Shown here piece by piece: positions 8,641-18,175 of a stretch of DNA of 50,091 nt. The notes below the pieces were generated by a model. That model made no database searches. It saw only the letters and a list, made by a program, of their open reading frames with translations, and had not been told where the DNA came from. Within the stretch, counting starts at the first letter, position 1; the number at the start of each line of letters is the position of its first letter. The DNA is from Desulfobulbaceae bacterium (GTDB lineage: Bacteria; Desulfobacterota; Desulfobulbia; Desulfobulbales; Desulfobulbaceae): positions 1-50,091 of the forward strand of contig DNUE01000095.1 in assembly GCA_003508005.1 (NCBI GenBank), in the 5' to 3' direction. Both the position numbers and the translations under genes were made by a program.

Positions 8641-10499
8641 AGAAAATGTTTGCCACTCTCGGCACTGCGTGCCGCTGGCTGTGGAAAGTGTTCAGCACGG
8701 GTGTCTTCCTGCTGAGCAACCTGATTTTCCTGACCTTTGTCCTGCTGCTGTTCTTCCTCCTGTACCAGCCCAGGGTTGTCGTCCCGGAAGGTGCGGCCCT
8801 GGTCATTGCGCCAGAAGGAGACCTCGTGGAGGAGAAGACCGCTATTGCCCCCCTTTCCCGACTGATCAACGGCTATGCCGGCCTCGCGATCCCCAAGGAA
8901 ACCCTTCTGCAGGATATCCTGGATGCCATCAACGCCGCAGCCGATGACCGGCGCATCAAAATCCTGGTGCTTTCCCTCGCGAACCTCGAGTACAGCGGGC
9001 TGGACCAGCTGCAGGCCATCGGCCGGACCATTGAATCCTTCAAAAAATCCGGCAAGAAGGTCATCGCCATTGATGATGATTACAACCAGGGCCAGTACTA
9101 CCTGGCCTCTTTTGCCGACGAGGTCCTGCTCAACCCGATGGGCGGGGTCCATCTCCGGGGCTTTGGCGTTTTCCGGCTGTACCTGAAGGAGCTTATTGAC
9201 AAGCTGGCCATCAATTTTCATGTATTCAAGGTCGGCACTTTCAAGTCGGCGGTGGAGCCCTTAACCCGCAGCAGCATGTCCGACGAGGACCGGGAGGCCA
9301 ATCAGTTATGGCTGGCCAATCTCTGGAGCCTTTTCTGCGCGGACATCGCCCGGAACAGACAGATTGACCAGGGGGCCGTCAACGATTTTATCAACAACAT
9401 GCCGGAGCACCTGCGGCAGGCGGAGGGGAGCACCGGAAAAATGGCCCTGGCCGCCCGTCTGGTGGACGGGCTGAAAACCCGGCCGCAAGTCCGGGACTAC
9501 CTCATCAACCTTGTCGGAGAGGGTGAGGAGAAGGACACCTTCAGACAGATTCACTTCGCCGACTACCTGACCACGGTGCCAACCTCATTCACGGACACCG
9601 ACGACAACAAGGACCGGATCGGCCTGATCGTGGCCCAAGGCGATATTGTCTTCGGCGAGAAGGATATGCCCCGCCAGATCAGTGCCGACCACCTGGGAAA
9701 ACTGATCCGCCAGGCAAGGGAGGACGATACGGTCAAGGGGCTTGTCCTGCGGATTGACAGCGGCGGCGGCAGCGCCTTTGCCTCGGAGCAGATCCGCCAG
9801 GAACTTCTGCTGCTGCAGAAGGAGGGGAAGACGCTGGTGGTGTCCATGGGCGCACTGGCCGCATCCGGGGCCTACTGGATCGCGGCCGGCGCCGACCGGA
9901 TTTTCGCCTCGCCATTCACCCTGACCGGCTCCATCGGCATTTTCGGGGTGATGCCCACCTTTGAGCAGGCCCTCAACAAGGTGGGGATAGCCAGCGACGG
10001 CACCGGCACCACCAAAATGGCCGGCGCCGAAAACCCGACCCTGCCCCTGGCGCCCGAACTGGAGCAGAGCATCCAGCTCAGCGTAGAAGAGGGATACGGC
10101 CGCTTTATCCACATTGTCGCCGAAGGACGCAAGATGGAGCCGGATAGAGTCAAGCAGGTCGCGGAGGGAAGGGTCTGGGACGGGGCCAATGCCCTGGACC
10201 TGGGGCTGATCGACGAACTGGGCAGTCTGGACGACGCCATTGCCGCTGCCGCCGAACTGGCGAAGCTGGCAGACTACTCCCCGGTCTACATCCGGGAGAT
10301 AAGCTCCCCCGGCCAGCAGATGCTGCAGAAGATAGGGGTTCTCTCGCTGTCCGTACTGAAACGGCCGCAGTTCAACCTTCCGGGGAACACAAATCTTCTC
10401 CGGGACGTGGTCAGGCAATTCAACTTTCTCGCCCTGGCTCGGGACCCGGGCAACATCTATGCCCATTGCCTGCTGCCGAGGGCAGTGTTTGCACAGTAG
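8637..10499 (+). CDS. sppA: signal peptide peptidase SppA, 67K type
   Basis: A 620-residue membrane-bound Ser/Lys protease that degrades cleaved signal peptides. It has an N-terminal membrane helix (about 22-45) and the tandem SppA domains of the long bacterial form. The catalytic lysine lies in VGTFKSAVEPLTR near residue 202 and the nucleophile serine in GALAASGAYW near residue 408. LRIDSGGGSA is the conserved binding segment of the second domain. The start is a GTG at 8637 with GGAG five bases upstream; an ATG at 8646 is an alternative. Transcription probably stops before the next regulator gene, but no hairpin terminator was found. Confidence 0.93.
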   Translation: MKKMFATLGTACRWLWKVFSTGVFLLSNLIFLTFVLLLFFLLYQPRVVVPEGAALVIAPEGDLVEEKTAIAPLSRLINGYAGLAIPKETLLQDILDAINAAADDRRIKILVLSLANLEYSGLDQLQAIGRTIESFKKSGKKVIAIDDDYNQGQYYLASFADEVLLNPMGGVHLRGFGVFRLYLKELIDKLAINFHVFKVGTFKSAVEPLTRSSMSDEDREANQLWLANLWSLFCADIARNRQIDQGAVNDFINNMPEHLRQAEGSTGKMALAARLVDGLKTRPQVRDYLINLVGEGEEKDTFRQIHFADYLTTVPTSFTDTDDNKDRIGLIVAQGDIVFGEKDMPRQISADHLGKLIRQAREDDTVKGLVLRIDSGGGSAFASEQIRQELLLLQKEGKTLVVSMGALAASGAYWIAAGADRIFASPFTLTGSIGIFGVMPTFEQALNKVGIASDGTGTTKMAGAENPTLPLAPELEQSIQLSVEEGYGRFIHIVAEGRKMEPDRVKQVAEGRVWDGANALDLGLIDELGSLDDAIAAAAELAKLADYSPVYIREISSPGQQMLQKIGVLSLSVLKRPQFNLPGNTNLLRDVVRQFNFLALARDPGNIYAHCLLPRAVFAQ

Positions 10500-10512
10500 C
10501 CGGGCAGAACAC

Positions 10513-10527
10513 TGGCACTCCGTTAGC
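10513..10527 (+). promoter_or_regulatory. candidate sigma-54 promoter upstream of the Ehr-type cluster
   Basis: TGGCAC-TCCGT-TAGC matches the sigma-54 consensus TGGCAC-N5-TTGC with one mismatch and keeps the GG and GC pairs at the correct ten-base spacing. It lies 14 bases after sppA and about 350 bases before the regulator gene at 10878, so the leader would be long. The remaining 10528-10858 stretch shows no gene. Confidence 0.35.
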
Positions 10528-10858
10528 CCTTAGGTTGCGTCCTCCTCCGGCCACCGGTCAGTGACCATTCGTTTTTCTGTTGGCATCGGGGTCGGAATCG
10601 AGATCGGCATCAATAGGGTTGAGTTGATAGTCGGATGTTCTCCTTGCACGACATCGCTTCAGTGTCTTGGAGCGGTATGCCCGCTTGTCCTATTTGATGG
10701 CTGCGTGCGCTCCGTCCCATTCTTTTCATGCCCCATCCTATATCGCTTTTTTCGATTCCTCTTCCGAATTATAAGGTCGGGCAGGGTGCGCCCTTATTGC
10801 CATTTTTCCCTTGACTGTCCTTTTGCGAAAGTGTAGAGGATTCCATCCTTGCCAAACA

Positions 10859-10884
10859 TAGACAAAAATGGACAGGTATGGACA
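10859..10884 (+). promoter_or_regulatory. three TRGACA repeats at exact 10-bp spacing, possible operator
   Basis: TAGACA (10859), TGGACA (10869) and TGGACA (10879) repeat with a period of exactly ten bases. The last one overlaps the ATG of the regulator gene. An inverted TGTCC lies upstream at 10816-10820. One repeat per helical turn on one face of the DNA is what a multimerising, excisionase-like HTH protein could bind, so this may be an autoregulatory site. Confidence 0.45.
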
Positions 10885-11564
10885 AGCTTTTCATAGGAGT
10901 CCGGGAACTGGCCGGCAAGATGGGTATTTCTGAAAAGACCATCTACCGCCTGCTGAGTGGCAGCCAGATTCCATTTGCCGTCAAGATCGGCGGGCAGTGG
11001 CGGTTTCGGATAGATGCTGTTGATAACTGGCTCAGTGCACAATACCGCAGCGATCAGGGAACAGGTCGAATCAATTACGGCATTACCGTTTTTCAGGCTT
11101 TGCAAAATGGGAGCGTTCTCTACCGTATTCCCGGAAAAGACAGGGATGAAGCCCTGGATGAGATCCTGGCCGCTATTCCTCATGATGGCACCTTTGATAT
11201 CCTCAACATAAAGGTCTCAATTCTGGCCAGAGAATCATTGGCATCTTCTTGTCTGGTCGGATTTGCCTGCATGACAGGCGGCTCCGAAAGGCCAGTTTAT
11301 CTTGAAAGGTCACTCATAATTCTTGCATTTCTTGAGGAGCCCGCTGATTTCAAAGCACTTGACGGAGAGCCGTGTGAGATTATTTTTCTCGTTCTGGGGG
11401 CAAATGCTGTGGAACAGGCAATCTTGGATACGCGACTGCGGCGTCTGGTAATGGATGACAAATTTACTGACGCGATCAGGAAGCAACCAGGAAGAAGAGA
11501 ACTTCTGCAGGATATTGAACAACGGGAAAATATCCTTCTTCTCGCAAAAAAGAGGATCTCGTAA
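10878..11564 (+). CDS. excisionase-type HTH regulator fused to a PTS EIIA-like domain
   Basis: A 228-residue protein. Residues 4-55 are an excisionase/MerR-like winged HTH (ELAGKMGISEKTIYRLLSGS and the GGQWRF turn). The remainder resembles the fructose/nitrogen PTS EIIA fold: the helix DEALDEILAAI, a RESLASS segment, and the LIILAFLEEPADFKALDGEP strand-turn usual in PtsN-like proteins. The segment that normally reads IPHPR with the phosphorylated histidine is replaced here by FACMTGG, so phosphate transfer is probably lost and the domain may sense another signal. It lies directly before the Ehr-type operon on the same strand and is its likely regulator. Confidence 0.75.
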   Translation: MDKLFIGVRELAGKMGISEKTIYRLLSGSQIPFAVKIGGQWRFRIDAVDNWLSAQYRSDQGTGRINYGITVFQALQNGSVLYRIPGKDRDEALDEILAAIPHDGTFDILNIKVSILARESLASSCLVGFACMTGGSERPVYLERSLIILAFLEEPADFKALDGEPCEIIFLVLGANAVEQAILDTRLRRLVMDDKFTDAIRKQPGRRELLQDIEQRENILLLAKKRIS

Positions 11565-11660
11565 CAAGTCGAAAATAATGCATGAGCACAACGGTAAAGC
11601 AATGAGTTGTGACCAAGAACCGCTGGAATAACGTCTTGTTGCGAGGCTGACAACAAAGAA

Positions 11661-13628
11661 ATGACCTATCCTTATATTTTTTTACTTGTCGTAACAGGCG
11701 GGATTGTCCCGCTTTTTTTACTACATCACTTCAGGCTGATGCGTTTATCAGGAGTGGCTGGAATCGGAACAGGCTGTTTCATCGGGTTTGTCTGTTCCCT
11801 CACAGACCTCCTTGCCAATACTGCCAGAACCATGTCATGGGAATGGCTCGGGTTGTTGCCGTTGTCATTCCGTATCGACATATTATCCGCATTTTTTCTG
11901 ATTCCGATATTTCTCATAGGCTTGGCAGCTACCCTATACAGTTATCACTACCTGGATGATAAGGACAAAAGAATCAGAGTATCCGTCCACTACTTCTTCC
12001 TTTCGTTGCTGATCATATCCATGGCTCTTGTTGTTATGGCTGATTCAATGATCAGCTTTGTTTTATCTTGGGAAATCATGTCTGTCGCTTCCGCGGCTTT
12101 GATTCTTTATAATTATGACGAAAAGGCAAACCGGCGGGCAGCGTACAGGTATTTTATTTTTTCCCAGGGGGGGGGGCTGTTTGTTATTGCGGCCTTTGGC
12201 CTTCTTTTTAACAATAGCGGCGATTTCAGTCTGGTTGCCGCAGAAGGCCTTCCCCAGGGAACGAGGCTGGTAATTTTTCTTCTTGCCCTGATTGGTTTCG
12301 GCTCAAAGGCCGGCATTATGCCCCTTCATGCCTGGCTGCCCTATGCTCATCCGGCTGCACCGAGCCATGTATCAGCACTTATGTCCGGGGTGATGATCAA
12401 AATCGGCATTTACGGTATTCTCCGCATGTATCTATGCCTGTCACCGGATGCGAATACGGTTGGACCGCTGCTCATCATCCTCGGGGCCGTTTCCGGAACA
12501 TTGGGTGTTGTATATGCCCTGGGACAACATGACCTGAAGCGCCTTCTCGCCTATCACAGCGTGGAAAATATCGGCATTATCCTGATCGGTATCGGTGTCG
12601 GAATTCTGGGGATCGCGGCCCAAAGACCTTTCATCGCACTGTTCGGCCTCACCGGTGGACTTCTCCATGTATGGAATCATGCCCTGTTTAAATCACTTCT
12701 GTTCATGGGTGCCGGTAATGTTCTTCACGCTGCGGGTACTGTCAACATCAACCGGCTTGGCGGACTGATGAAAAACATGCAAAATACCGGCATTCTCTTT
12801 CTGGTAGGTTCCCTGGCCATCTGCGGCCTGCCTCCCTTTAACGGGTTTATCAGTGAATTCTTTATCTATATCGCCGGATTCAACGGGGCAGGCGCAGGGC
12901 TCGACCCCATGCCTTTTCTGTATATTATCTTGGCCGTGCTTTCGCTGGCGGTAATCGGAGGCTTGGCTGTGGCCTGTTTTACCAAGGTGGTCGGGGTTGT
13001 TTTTCTTGGTGAGCCGCGCACAAATGCTGCCGGCTCTGCCCATGAAAGCGGGTGGGCAATGATTATGCCAATGATCTGCATTGGGATTACCTGCCTGGCC
13101 ATCGGTCTTTTTCCAGGATTTTTTTCCATGCCTGCCGTTACGGTTTCAAGAAGCATTATAGGGCAGGGGGCACCCGATATCATGGCGATTCTTTCTTTTT
13201 GCCGTTCCATATCTCTCGGCGGGGCCGGCTTTCTTCTGTTCCTCGGCCTGCTCATTTGCATGCACCGTCTATTCTATCGCAACAAACAGGTCGCCTATGC
13301 TCCTACCTGGGGTTGCGGGTTCACCCGCCCTACAGCGAAAATGCAGTACACTTCCACCTCTTTCGGAAGATCCATTGTGCAATTTTACCAGCCTGTTACA
13401 CAGGTGACGGAAGAATACAAGGAGATTAAATCTCTCTTTCCGTCCCCATCAGCATATCGTTCCCATATGGTTGACCGGATGGACGATTGGGGCGACCGTT
13501 ATGTCGGGTCCAGCGTCGAAGGGTTATGCAAACGGCTGCGATTCATCCAGCACGGTTTCATACAGTTTTATATCGCCTATATTGTCATCGCGGTGATTGT
13601 TCTTCTCCTCTACCAGCTTGTAAGATAA
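11661..13628 (+). CDS. antiporter-like membrane subunit, HyfB/HycC type
   Basis: A 655-residue polytopic membrane protein of the complex I NuoL/NuoM/MrpD superfamily, nearest in layout to HyfB of hydrogenase-4. The proton-channel core is clear: SWEIMSVAS (the key glutamate on helix 5) and GFGSKAGIMPLHAWLPYAHPAAPSHVSALMSG, written here in parts, with its conserved lysine. About 15 helices are predicted by eye, and a C-terminal helix follows a long hydrophilic loop with the CGFTRPTAKMQYT segment typical of HyfB. It starts the six-gene complex and would pump protons or sodium. A run of ten G lies inside the gene at 12167-12176 with the frame intact. Confidence 0.88.
   Translation: MTYPYIFLLVVTGGIVPLFLLHHFRLMRLSGVAGIGTGCFIGFVCSLTDLLANTARTMSWEWLGLLPLSFRIDILSAFFLIPIFLIGLAATLYSYHYLDDKDKRIRVSVHYFFLSLLIISMALVVMADSMISFVLSWEIMSVASAALILYNYDEKANRRAAYRYFIFSQGGGLFVIAAFGLLFNNSGDFSLVAAEGLPQGTRLVIFLLALIGFGSKAGIMPLHAWLPYAHPAAPSHVSALMSGVMIKIGIYGILRMYLCLSPDANTVGPLLIILGAVSGTLGVVYALGQHDLKRLLAYHSVENIGIILIGIGVGILGIAAQRPFIALFGLTGGLLHVWNHALFKSLLFMGAGNVLHAAGTVNINRLGGLMKNMQNTGILFLVGSLAICGLPPFNGFISEFFIYIAGFNGAGAGLDPMPFLYIILAVLSLAVIGGLAVACFTKVVGVVFLGEPRTNAAGSAHESGWAMIMPMICIGITCLAIGLFPGFFSMPAVTVSRSIIGQGAPDIMAILSFCRSISLGGAGFLLFLGLLICMHRLFYRNKQVAYAPTWGCGFTRPTAKMQYTSTSFGRSIVQFYQPVTQVTEEYKEIKSLFPSPSAYRSHMVDRMDDWGDRYVGSSVEGLCKRLRFIQHGFIQFYIAYIVIAVIVLLLYQLVR
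12167..12176 (+). repeat. G10 homopolymer in the HyfB-like gene
   Basis: Ten consecutive G encode the end of a Gln codon and three Gly codons in the SQGGGLF segment of the HyfB-like protein. The frame is intact at this length. Any one-base slip would truncate the protein at about residue 175. Confidence 0.9.
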
Positions 13629-13630
13629 CC

Positions 13631-14560
13631 ATGATGAAACAATTTTCCGGCGCGGTTCTTCTCTATTGCACTGCTCTTGTGCTGGCTCCCTTTTTCATGG
13701 GAGTGATTCTCAAGGTAAAGGCCTTTTTTGGGGGCAAGAAGGGTCCTTCGCTCGCAATCAGATACCAGACCCTTGCAAAACTGCTCAGAAAGGGGTCCGT
13801 CTACAGCCGCTCAACAACATTTATCTTCAAGCTCGGACCGCTGGTTTCCCTTGCCGCTTCGTTGACCGGTCTTGCTTTTCTGCCGGTTGCCGGACAGAAT
13901 CCCGTTTTCTCCTTTCAGGGTGATATCGTCTTTATCTGGTATCTTTTCGGGCTTGCCCGTTTTTTTACGGTAACGGCGGCCCTCGATACCGCCTCGCCTT
14001 TTGAGGGCATGGGCGCTGCGCGAGAGGTATTTTTCGGGTTCCTGGCCGAAGCCACCATTTTTCTTGTTTTTCTCCAATTTGCCCTTCTCAGCGGACAATA
14101 CAGCCTTGCCTCTTTTCTTGCCGGCAGCAAGGCGATCAATATCTCAAGTCAGGCAGGTTTCCTGCTGGTGCTCATCATACCCGCAATTTTTTTCGTCATG
14201 CTCACGGAGAATGCCAGGGTTCCCGTCGATGATCCCGCCACCCATCTCGAGTTGACGATGATTCATGAGGTCATGATCCTGGATCACTCCGGACCGGACC
14301 TGGCAATCATCGAAGCAGGAGTTTTCGCGAGGATGCTCTTTTACGCAACGTTCATCGCGAATCTTCTCCTCCCGAGAGGTTATGGGCTTGGAACGCAGAT
14401 TCTCCTCTTTTCCCTTCTTGTGCTGTTGCTCTATATTGGAATAGGAGTTTTGGAGTCGATCACCGCCCGTTTGAAGATGGATCAGGTCCCTAAATTCATC
14501 CTCACCTCCTTTGCCCTCGCCTTCTTTGCGATCATCCTTTCCCTGGAGGTGACGCCGTAA
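13631..14560 (+). CDS. NuoH/HyfC-like membrane subunit
   Basis: A 309-residue membrane protein of the NuoH/HycD/HyfC family, which anchors the peripheral arm to the membrane arm. About eight helices can be seen. The conserved loop ENARVPVDDPATHLELTMIH, with its acidic residues, is intact, as is the helix-1 exit segment KAFFGGKKGPS. The start is ATG at 13631, two bases after the previous stop, with a second ATG at 13634. Its stop overlaps the next ATG (TAATG). Confidence 0.9.
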   Translation: MMKQFSGAVLLYCTALVLAPFFMGVILKVKAFFGGKKGPSLAIRYQTLAKLLRKGSVYSRSTTFIFKLGPLVSLAASLTGLAFLPVAGQNPVFSFQGDIVFIWYLFGLARFFTVTAALDTASPFEGMGAAREVFFGFLAEATIFLVFLQFALLSGQYSLASFLAGSKAINISSQAGFLLVLIIPAIFFVMLTENARVPVDDPATHLELTMIHEVMILDHSGPDLAIIEAGVFARMLFYATFIANLLLPRGYGLGTQILLFSLLVLLLYIGIGVLESITARLKMDQVPKFILTSFALAFFAIILSLEVTP

Positions 14561-15213
14561 TGGAACTTGTTGATATTGTCCTGTCGCTGATTTTTCTCTC
14601 CATCCTGATGTCGCTGGGATCAAGCCGGCTTCTGCAGCTGATTCGGGTCATGAGTTTCCAGGGCGTGTTGGTGCCTTTGGTCCCGATACTGATTGCCCCG
14701 CAATATCAACCTATGAGTCTTTCTACAGCTTTTGCCTCTCTGATGCTCCTCATCAAGGGAGTGCTCATTCCGCTGATGCTCTGGGTCGCCTGGCGCAAGA
14801 TAGCGATCCGGCGAGAGGTGGAGCCCTTGATCGGATATAACGCATCGCTGATCGCTGGTCTTGCGATGATTCTTTTTTCGGTATTTATCAGCAGCCAACT
14901 TCATCTTGTCATGGACAGGCCGGGATCTTCTCTGCTGCTGCCGTGCGCAATCACCACCATTGGTGCCGGGTTCTTCCTGCTTATGGCCCGAAGGAAGGCC
15001 ATCACCCAGATCATCGGCTACCTCATGCTGGAAAACGGGATCTATCTGACCGGTGCAGCCCTGGCCGGACATGCACAAACCCACTACGTGGTTGAATTTG
15101 GCATTCTTCTTGATTTGCTGGTAGGAGTCATGATCATGGGCATCATCCTTCATCGTATCAATACAACCTACGATGATATTGACACGGCTTTTTTAAAAGA
15201 GCTGAAGGACTAA
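14560..15213 (+). CDS. HyfE-like membrane subunit
   Basis: A 217-residue protein with about seven membrane helices, matching HyfE of hydrogenase-4, which combines a NuoK-like part with extra helices. The segment GYLMLENGIYLTGAAL near residue 153 is the NuoK-like signature with its conserved glutamate in the membrane. The protein ends in a hydrophilic tail. The ATG shares a base with the stop of the previous gene, which supports coupled translation. Confidence 0.87.
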   Translation: MELVDIVLSLIFLSILMSLGSSRLLQLIRVMSFQGVLVPLVPILIAPQYQPMSLSTAFASLMLLIKGVLIPLMLWVAWRKIAIRREVEPLIGYNASLIAGLAMILFSVFISSQLHLVMDRPGSSLLLPCAITTIGAGFFLLMARRKAITQIIGYLMLENGIYLTGAALAGHAQTHYVVEFGILLDLLVGVMIMGIILHRINTTYDDIDTAFLKELKD

Positions 15214-15226
15214 AGGAAAAAGCCGT

Positions 15227-16636
15227 ATGCTTGAACTTGTTTTTATTATTCCTTATCTCATCGGCATAGTTGCTTTTTTCTCGCCGGTAATGATTGGCAG
15301 GGTTCTGATTGTAACAACCGGAATCATTGAATTTGCCCTTGCCTGCATGGCCGCATGGTCAAGCAGACTTCCGGCTGCCACCTTCTATTTTACCGCTTCG
15401 CCTGAAGGATGCCTGGTGCTTCTGGTCACAACCTTTCTCTTCCTTATCATAGGGCTGTATACACTCTTTTACCTGGTTGAAACAGACATGCCTCGCGAGC
15501 ACATATTCAACGGCTGTCTGCTCTTTTTTCTCGGAGCCATGGCAATGGTTGCGGTTTCGGATCACCTTGTCATCCTCTGGGTCGCCATTGAAGCGACGAC
15601 GTTGACCTCAGCTCCGCTTATTCTGTTGTACCATTCCAAAGGGTCCCTTGAGGCAACATGGAAATATGTGCTTATTTGTTCGGTTGGAATCGCCCTGGCC
15701 TTGCTCGGCACGTTTTTTATTACCCTGGCAATGGAGATAGGCAGCATCAAGGTCCCGTTAACTTTCAGCTCCTTAAAGGAAGCGGCTGCCGGAATGGATA
15801 AACTCTGGCTGAAGGCCGGGTTTATTTTCATCATGGTAGGGTATGGGACAAAAATGGGGCTGGCCCCGATGCATACCTGGCTGCCTGATGCCCACGGAGA
15901 GTCCCCCAGTCCAGTATCCGCCCTGTTGTCCGGCGCCTTATTGAACTGCGCTTTCCTCGGTATTTTCAAGAGTTACACAATACTCTCTGCCGCGGGAATG
16001 CATGAATGGGCGGGCAATTTGCTTGTCGGTTTCGGCCTTTTTTCCATGTTGATTGCCTCGGTGTTCATGATCATTCAGGAAGACTACAAGCGTTTATTTG
16101 CCTATTCGAGCATTGAAAACATGGGCATAATTGCCGTAGGCATCGGCATTGGCGGACTGGCAGGGTTGGGGGCAATGGTACACCTTGTGCACCATTCACT
16201 CCTGAAAGCAGCTCTTTTTCTTTCCACCGGCAATATTCTTTTTGGCTATGGAACCAAAGAAATCCGCCAGGTAGGTGGCATGGCGCGCTTGCTGCCAATG
16301 ACATTTATCAGCTTTACCTGCGGTTTTGCCGGTATTTCAGGGTTTCCTCCATTCGGTCTGTTTGTGAGCGAACTTCTCATTATATTTGGCGCTTTTCAAA
16401 ATCACTCCTTTTTCACCGCAGCCTCCTTTATTTTCATGCTGATTCTTATTTTTGCCGGGATTTCAAAACATTTTATCCGCATGACCTTTGCAAAAGGAGA
16501 GGCGAAATTGATCCGGAAAGAAAGATTGGGCAGGGTATTTCCCGTTTTTATTCTTCTCGCCACATCGATATTATTATCTCTGTGGTTGCCGGAACCGCTG
16601 CGCCAGACCATCCTCAAGACCGTGAGCCAGATCTGA
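15227..16636 (+). CDS. antiporter-like membrane subunit, HyfF type
   Basis: A 469-residue polytopic protein, the second NuoL/M/N-type pump subunit of the cluster and closest to HyfF. The family residues are present: WVAIEATTLTSAPLIL with the helix-5 glutamate near residue 120, KMGLAPMHTWLPDAHGESPS with the channel lysine near residue 210, and YSSIENMG with a second acidic site near residue 290. A histidine-rich helix HLVHHSLLKAALFLSTGN follows. Two different pump subunits in one complex suggest strong ion coupling. Confidence 0.9.
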   Translation: MLELVFIIPYLIGIVAFFSPVMIGRVLIVTTGIIEFALACMAAWSSRLPAATFYFTASPEGCLVLLVTTFLFLIIGLYTLFYLVETDMPREHIFNGCLLFFLGAMAMVAVSDHLVILWVAIEATTLTSAPLILLYHSKGSLEATWKYVLICSVGIALALLGTFFITLAMEIGSIKVPLTFSSLKEAAAGMDKLWLKAGFIFIMVGYGTKMGLAPMHTWLPDAHGESPSPVSALLSGALLNCAFLGIFKSYTILSAAGMHEWAGNLLVGFGLFSMLIASVFMIIQEDYKRLFAYSSIENMGIIAVGIGIGGLAGLGAMVHLVHHSLLKAALFLSTGNILFGYGTKEIRQVGGMARLLPMTFISFTCGFAGISGFPPFGLFVSELLIIFGAFQNHSFFTAASFIFMLILIFAGISKHFIRMTFAKGEAKLIRKERLGRVFPVFILLATSILLSLWLPEPLRQTILKTVSQI

Positions 16637-16646
16637 GGAGCGGGAT

Positions 16647-18161
16647 ATGTACAATTTTCTGCAACTGCAGCCGGCGGTTCCCGTCAAACGTTGGGAAATC
16701 CCGGTTCTCCCGTTTCTGGAATTTCGTCAAGCCCTGTTGGATTGTGCTGCTGAAGACGGCTATGTCGTTCATCTTTTCGGTTATGCGGAGGATGAAAACC
16801 TGTACATGCTGGCTGTCATGCGCCGCAACAACTGCCTGCTGGCAGTACGCTGCCGGTTGCCTGAAACGCTTGCGTCACTGACCGCGGATAATCTCAAATT
16901 TCATCTTTTTGAACGGGAGTTGGCTGAGCAGTTCGGCATTCGTCCACAGGGACATCCGTGGATGAAATCTGTCCGATACCATCAGAACTGGGTCGGAAGA
17001 AAAGATGTGTTTGATAATGATTACACATTGGACATCCCCGGCAAGTATCCGTATTTCCAGGTGCAGGGCGATGAAATCCACGAAGTGGCGGTCGGCCCGG
17101 TGCATGCGGGTATCATCGAGCCTGGTCATTTCCGGTTCCAATGCATTGGTGAAAAGGTGCTGCATCTGGAAATCCAGCTCGGTTATCAGCACCGCGATGT
17201 GGAACGCCTGCTGGTAAACTCCTCCCCTGGGAGGGCTCCGTTTATTCTCGAATCCGTTGCCGGCGATACGGCTGTGGCAAACAGTGTCTGCCACAGCCAG
17301 GCAGTGGAAGCGTTGACCGGTACGATCAGCACTGACCGTGATAAAAGAATCCGTACCATAGCCATGGAGTTGGAGCGACTGGCAAACCATACCGGAGATC
17401 TGGGCGCCTTGGCGGGGGATGTAGCCTTTGCTCCGGTCGCAGCATACTTCGGGAGAATACGCGGCGAATTTCTGAACCTGCTTATGGCCCTTTCGGGCAA
17501 TCGCTTCGGCAAAGGGCTTGTGCGTCCCGGCAGAGTCCTGGCAACATGGAATCGCGCTAAATTCAAGGAACTCACTGATAAAATAACCGAACTGAAGCCT
17601 CAGATCGAAGAGGTGAGCAACCTGCTTTTTTCCGCACACTCGGTGCTTGCCCGGTTTGAGAACTGCGGCATAGTTAGCCGGGAAAAGGCAGCCGCGATAG
17701 GGATGGTGGGATTTGCCGGCCGGGCAAGCGGTCTGGACTATGACATCCGTAACGCATTTCCGACGGAAGTCTATGGATCGTTGCCCGGCGTGAAACCGTC
17801 CTATTCCAGGGGTGATGTTTTTTCACGCGCCTGGATACGGCATGAGGAAATTCTGCATTCCCTTGTATGTATACAACAACTCCTGGAAAATGATCCGGCT
17901 GCGTCCGATTCCGATCAGTCGGGGAGCCCGGCTCGACTTGCCTCAGATTCTGTTGTCGTTACAATGAATGAGGCCTGGCGGGGTGAACTGTCCCATGCTG
18001 TCTTGACTGGTGACGATGGCAGGGTTATCAGGTACAAGATCAAGGATCCTTCCTTTCACAACTGGACGGGACTCGCACTTGCCATGCGTAACGAGGGGAT
18101 TTCCGATTTTCCGCTCAACAACAAGAGTTTTAATCTGTCATATTGCGGCGTTGATCTGTAG
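16647..18161 (+). CDS. HyfG/NuoCD-like large subunit lacking NiFe ligands
   Basis: A 504-residue fusion of a NuoC-like domain (about 1-120) and a NuoD/hydrogenase large-subunit domain (about 140-504). The large-subunit fold is clear from IIEPGHFRFQ, the helix GYQHRDVERLL, and the C-terminal DPSFHNW and FPLNNKSFNLSY. In true group 4 hydrogenases the first metal motif is a CxxC in VCGIC; here the same place reads VAGDT. The last motif DPCxxC is replaced by NLSYCG. All four cysteine ligands are therefore gone and no NiFe centre is expected. This is the hallmark of Ehr (energy-converting hydrogenase-related) complexes. The electron acceptor is unknown. Confidence 0.88.
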   Translation: MYNFLQLQPAVPVKRWEIPVLPFLEFRQALLDCAAEDGYVVHLFGYAEDENLYMLAVMRRNNCLLAVRCRLPETLASLTADNLKFHLFERELAEQFGIRPQGHPWMKSVRYHQNWVGRKDVFDNDYTLDIPGKYPYFQVQGDEIHEVAVGPVHAGIIEPGHFRFQCIGEKVLHLEIQLGYQHRDVERLLVNSSPGRAPFILESVAGDTAVANSVCHSQAVEALTGTISTDRDKRIRTIAMELERLANHTGDLGALAGDVAFAPVAAYFGRIRGEFLNLLMALSGNRFGKGLVRPGRVLATWNRAKFKELTDKITELKPQIEEVSNLLFSAHSVLARFENCGIVSREKAAAIGMVGFAGRASGLDYDIRNAFPTEVYGSLPGVKPSYSRGDVFSRAWIRHEEILHSLVCIQQLLENDPAASDSDQSGSPARLASDSVVVTMNEAWRGELSHAVLTGDDGRVIRYKIKDPSFHNWTGLALAMRNEGISDFPLNNKSFNLSYCGVDL

Positions 18162-18175
18162 AAAAAGGATGGCCG

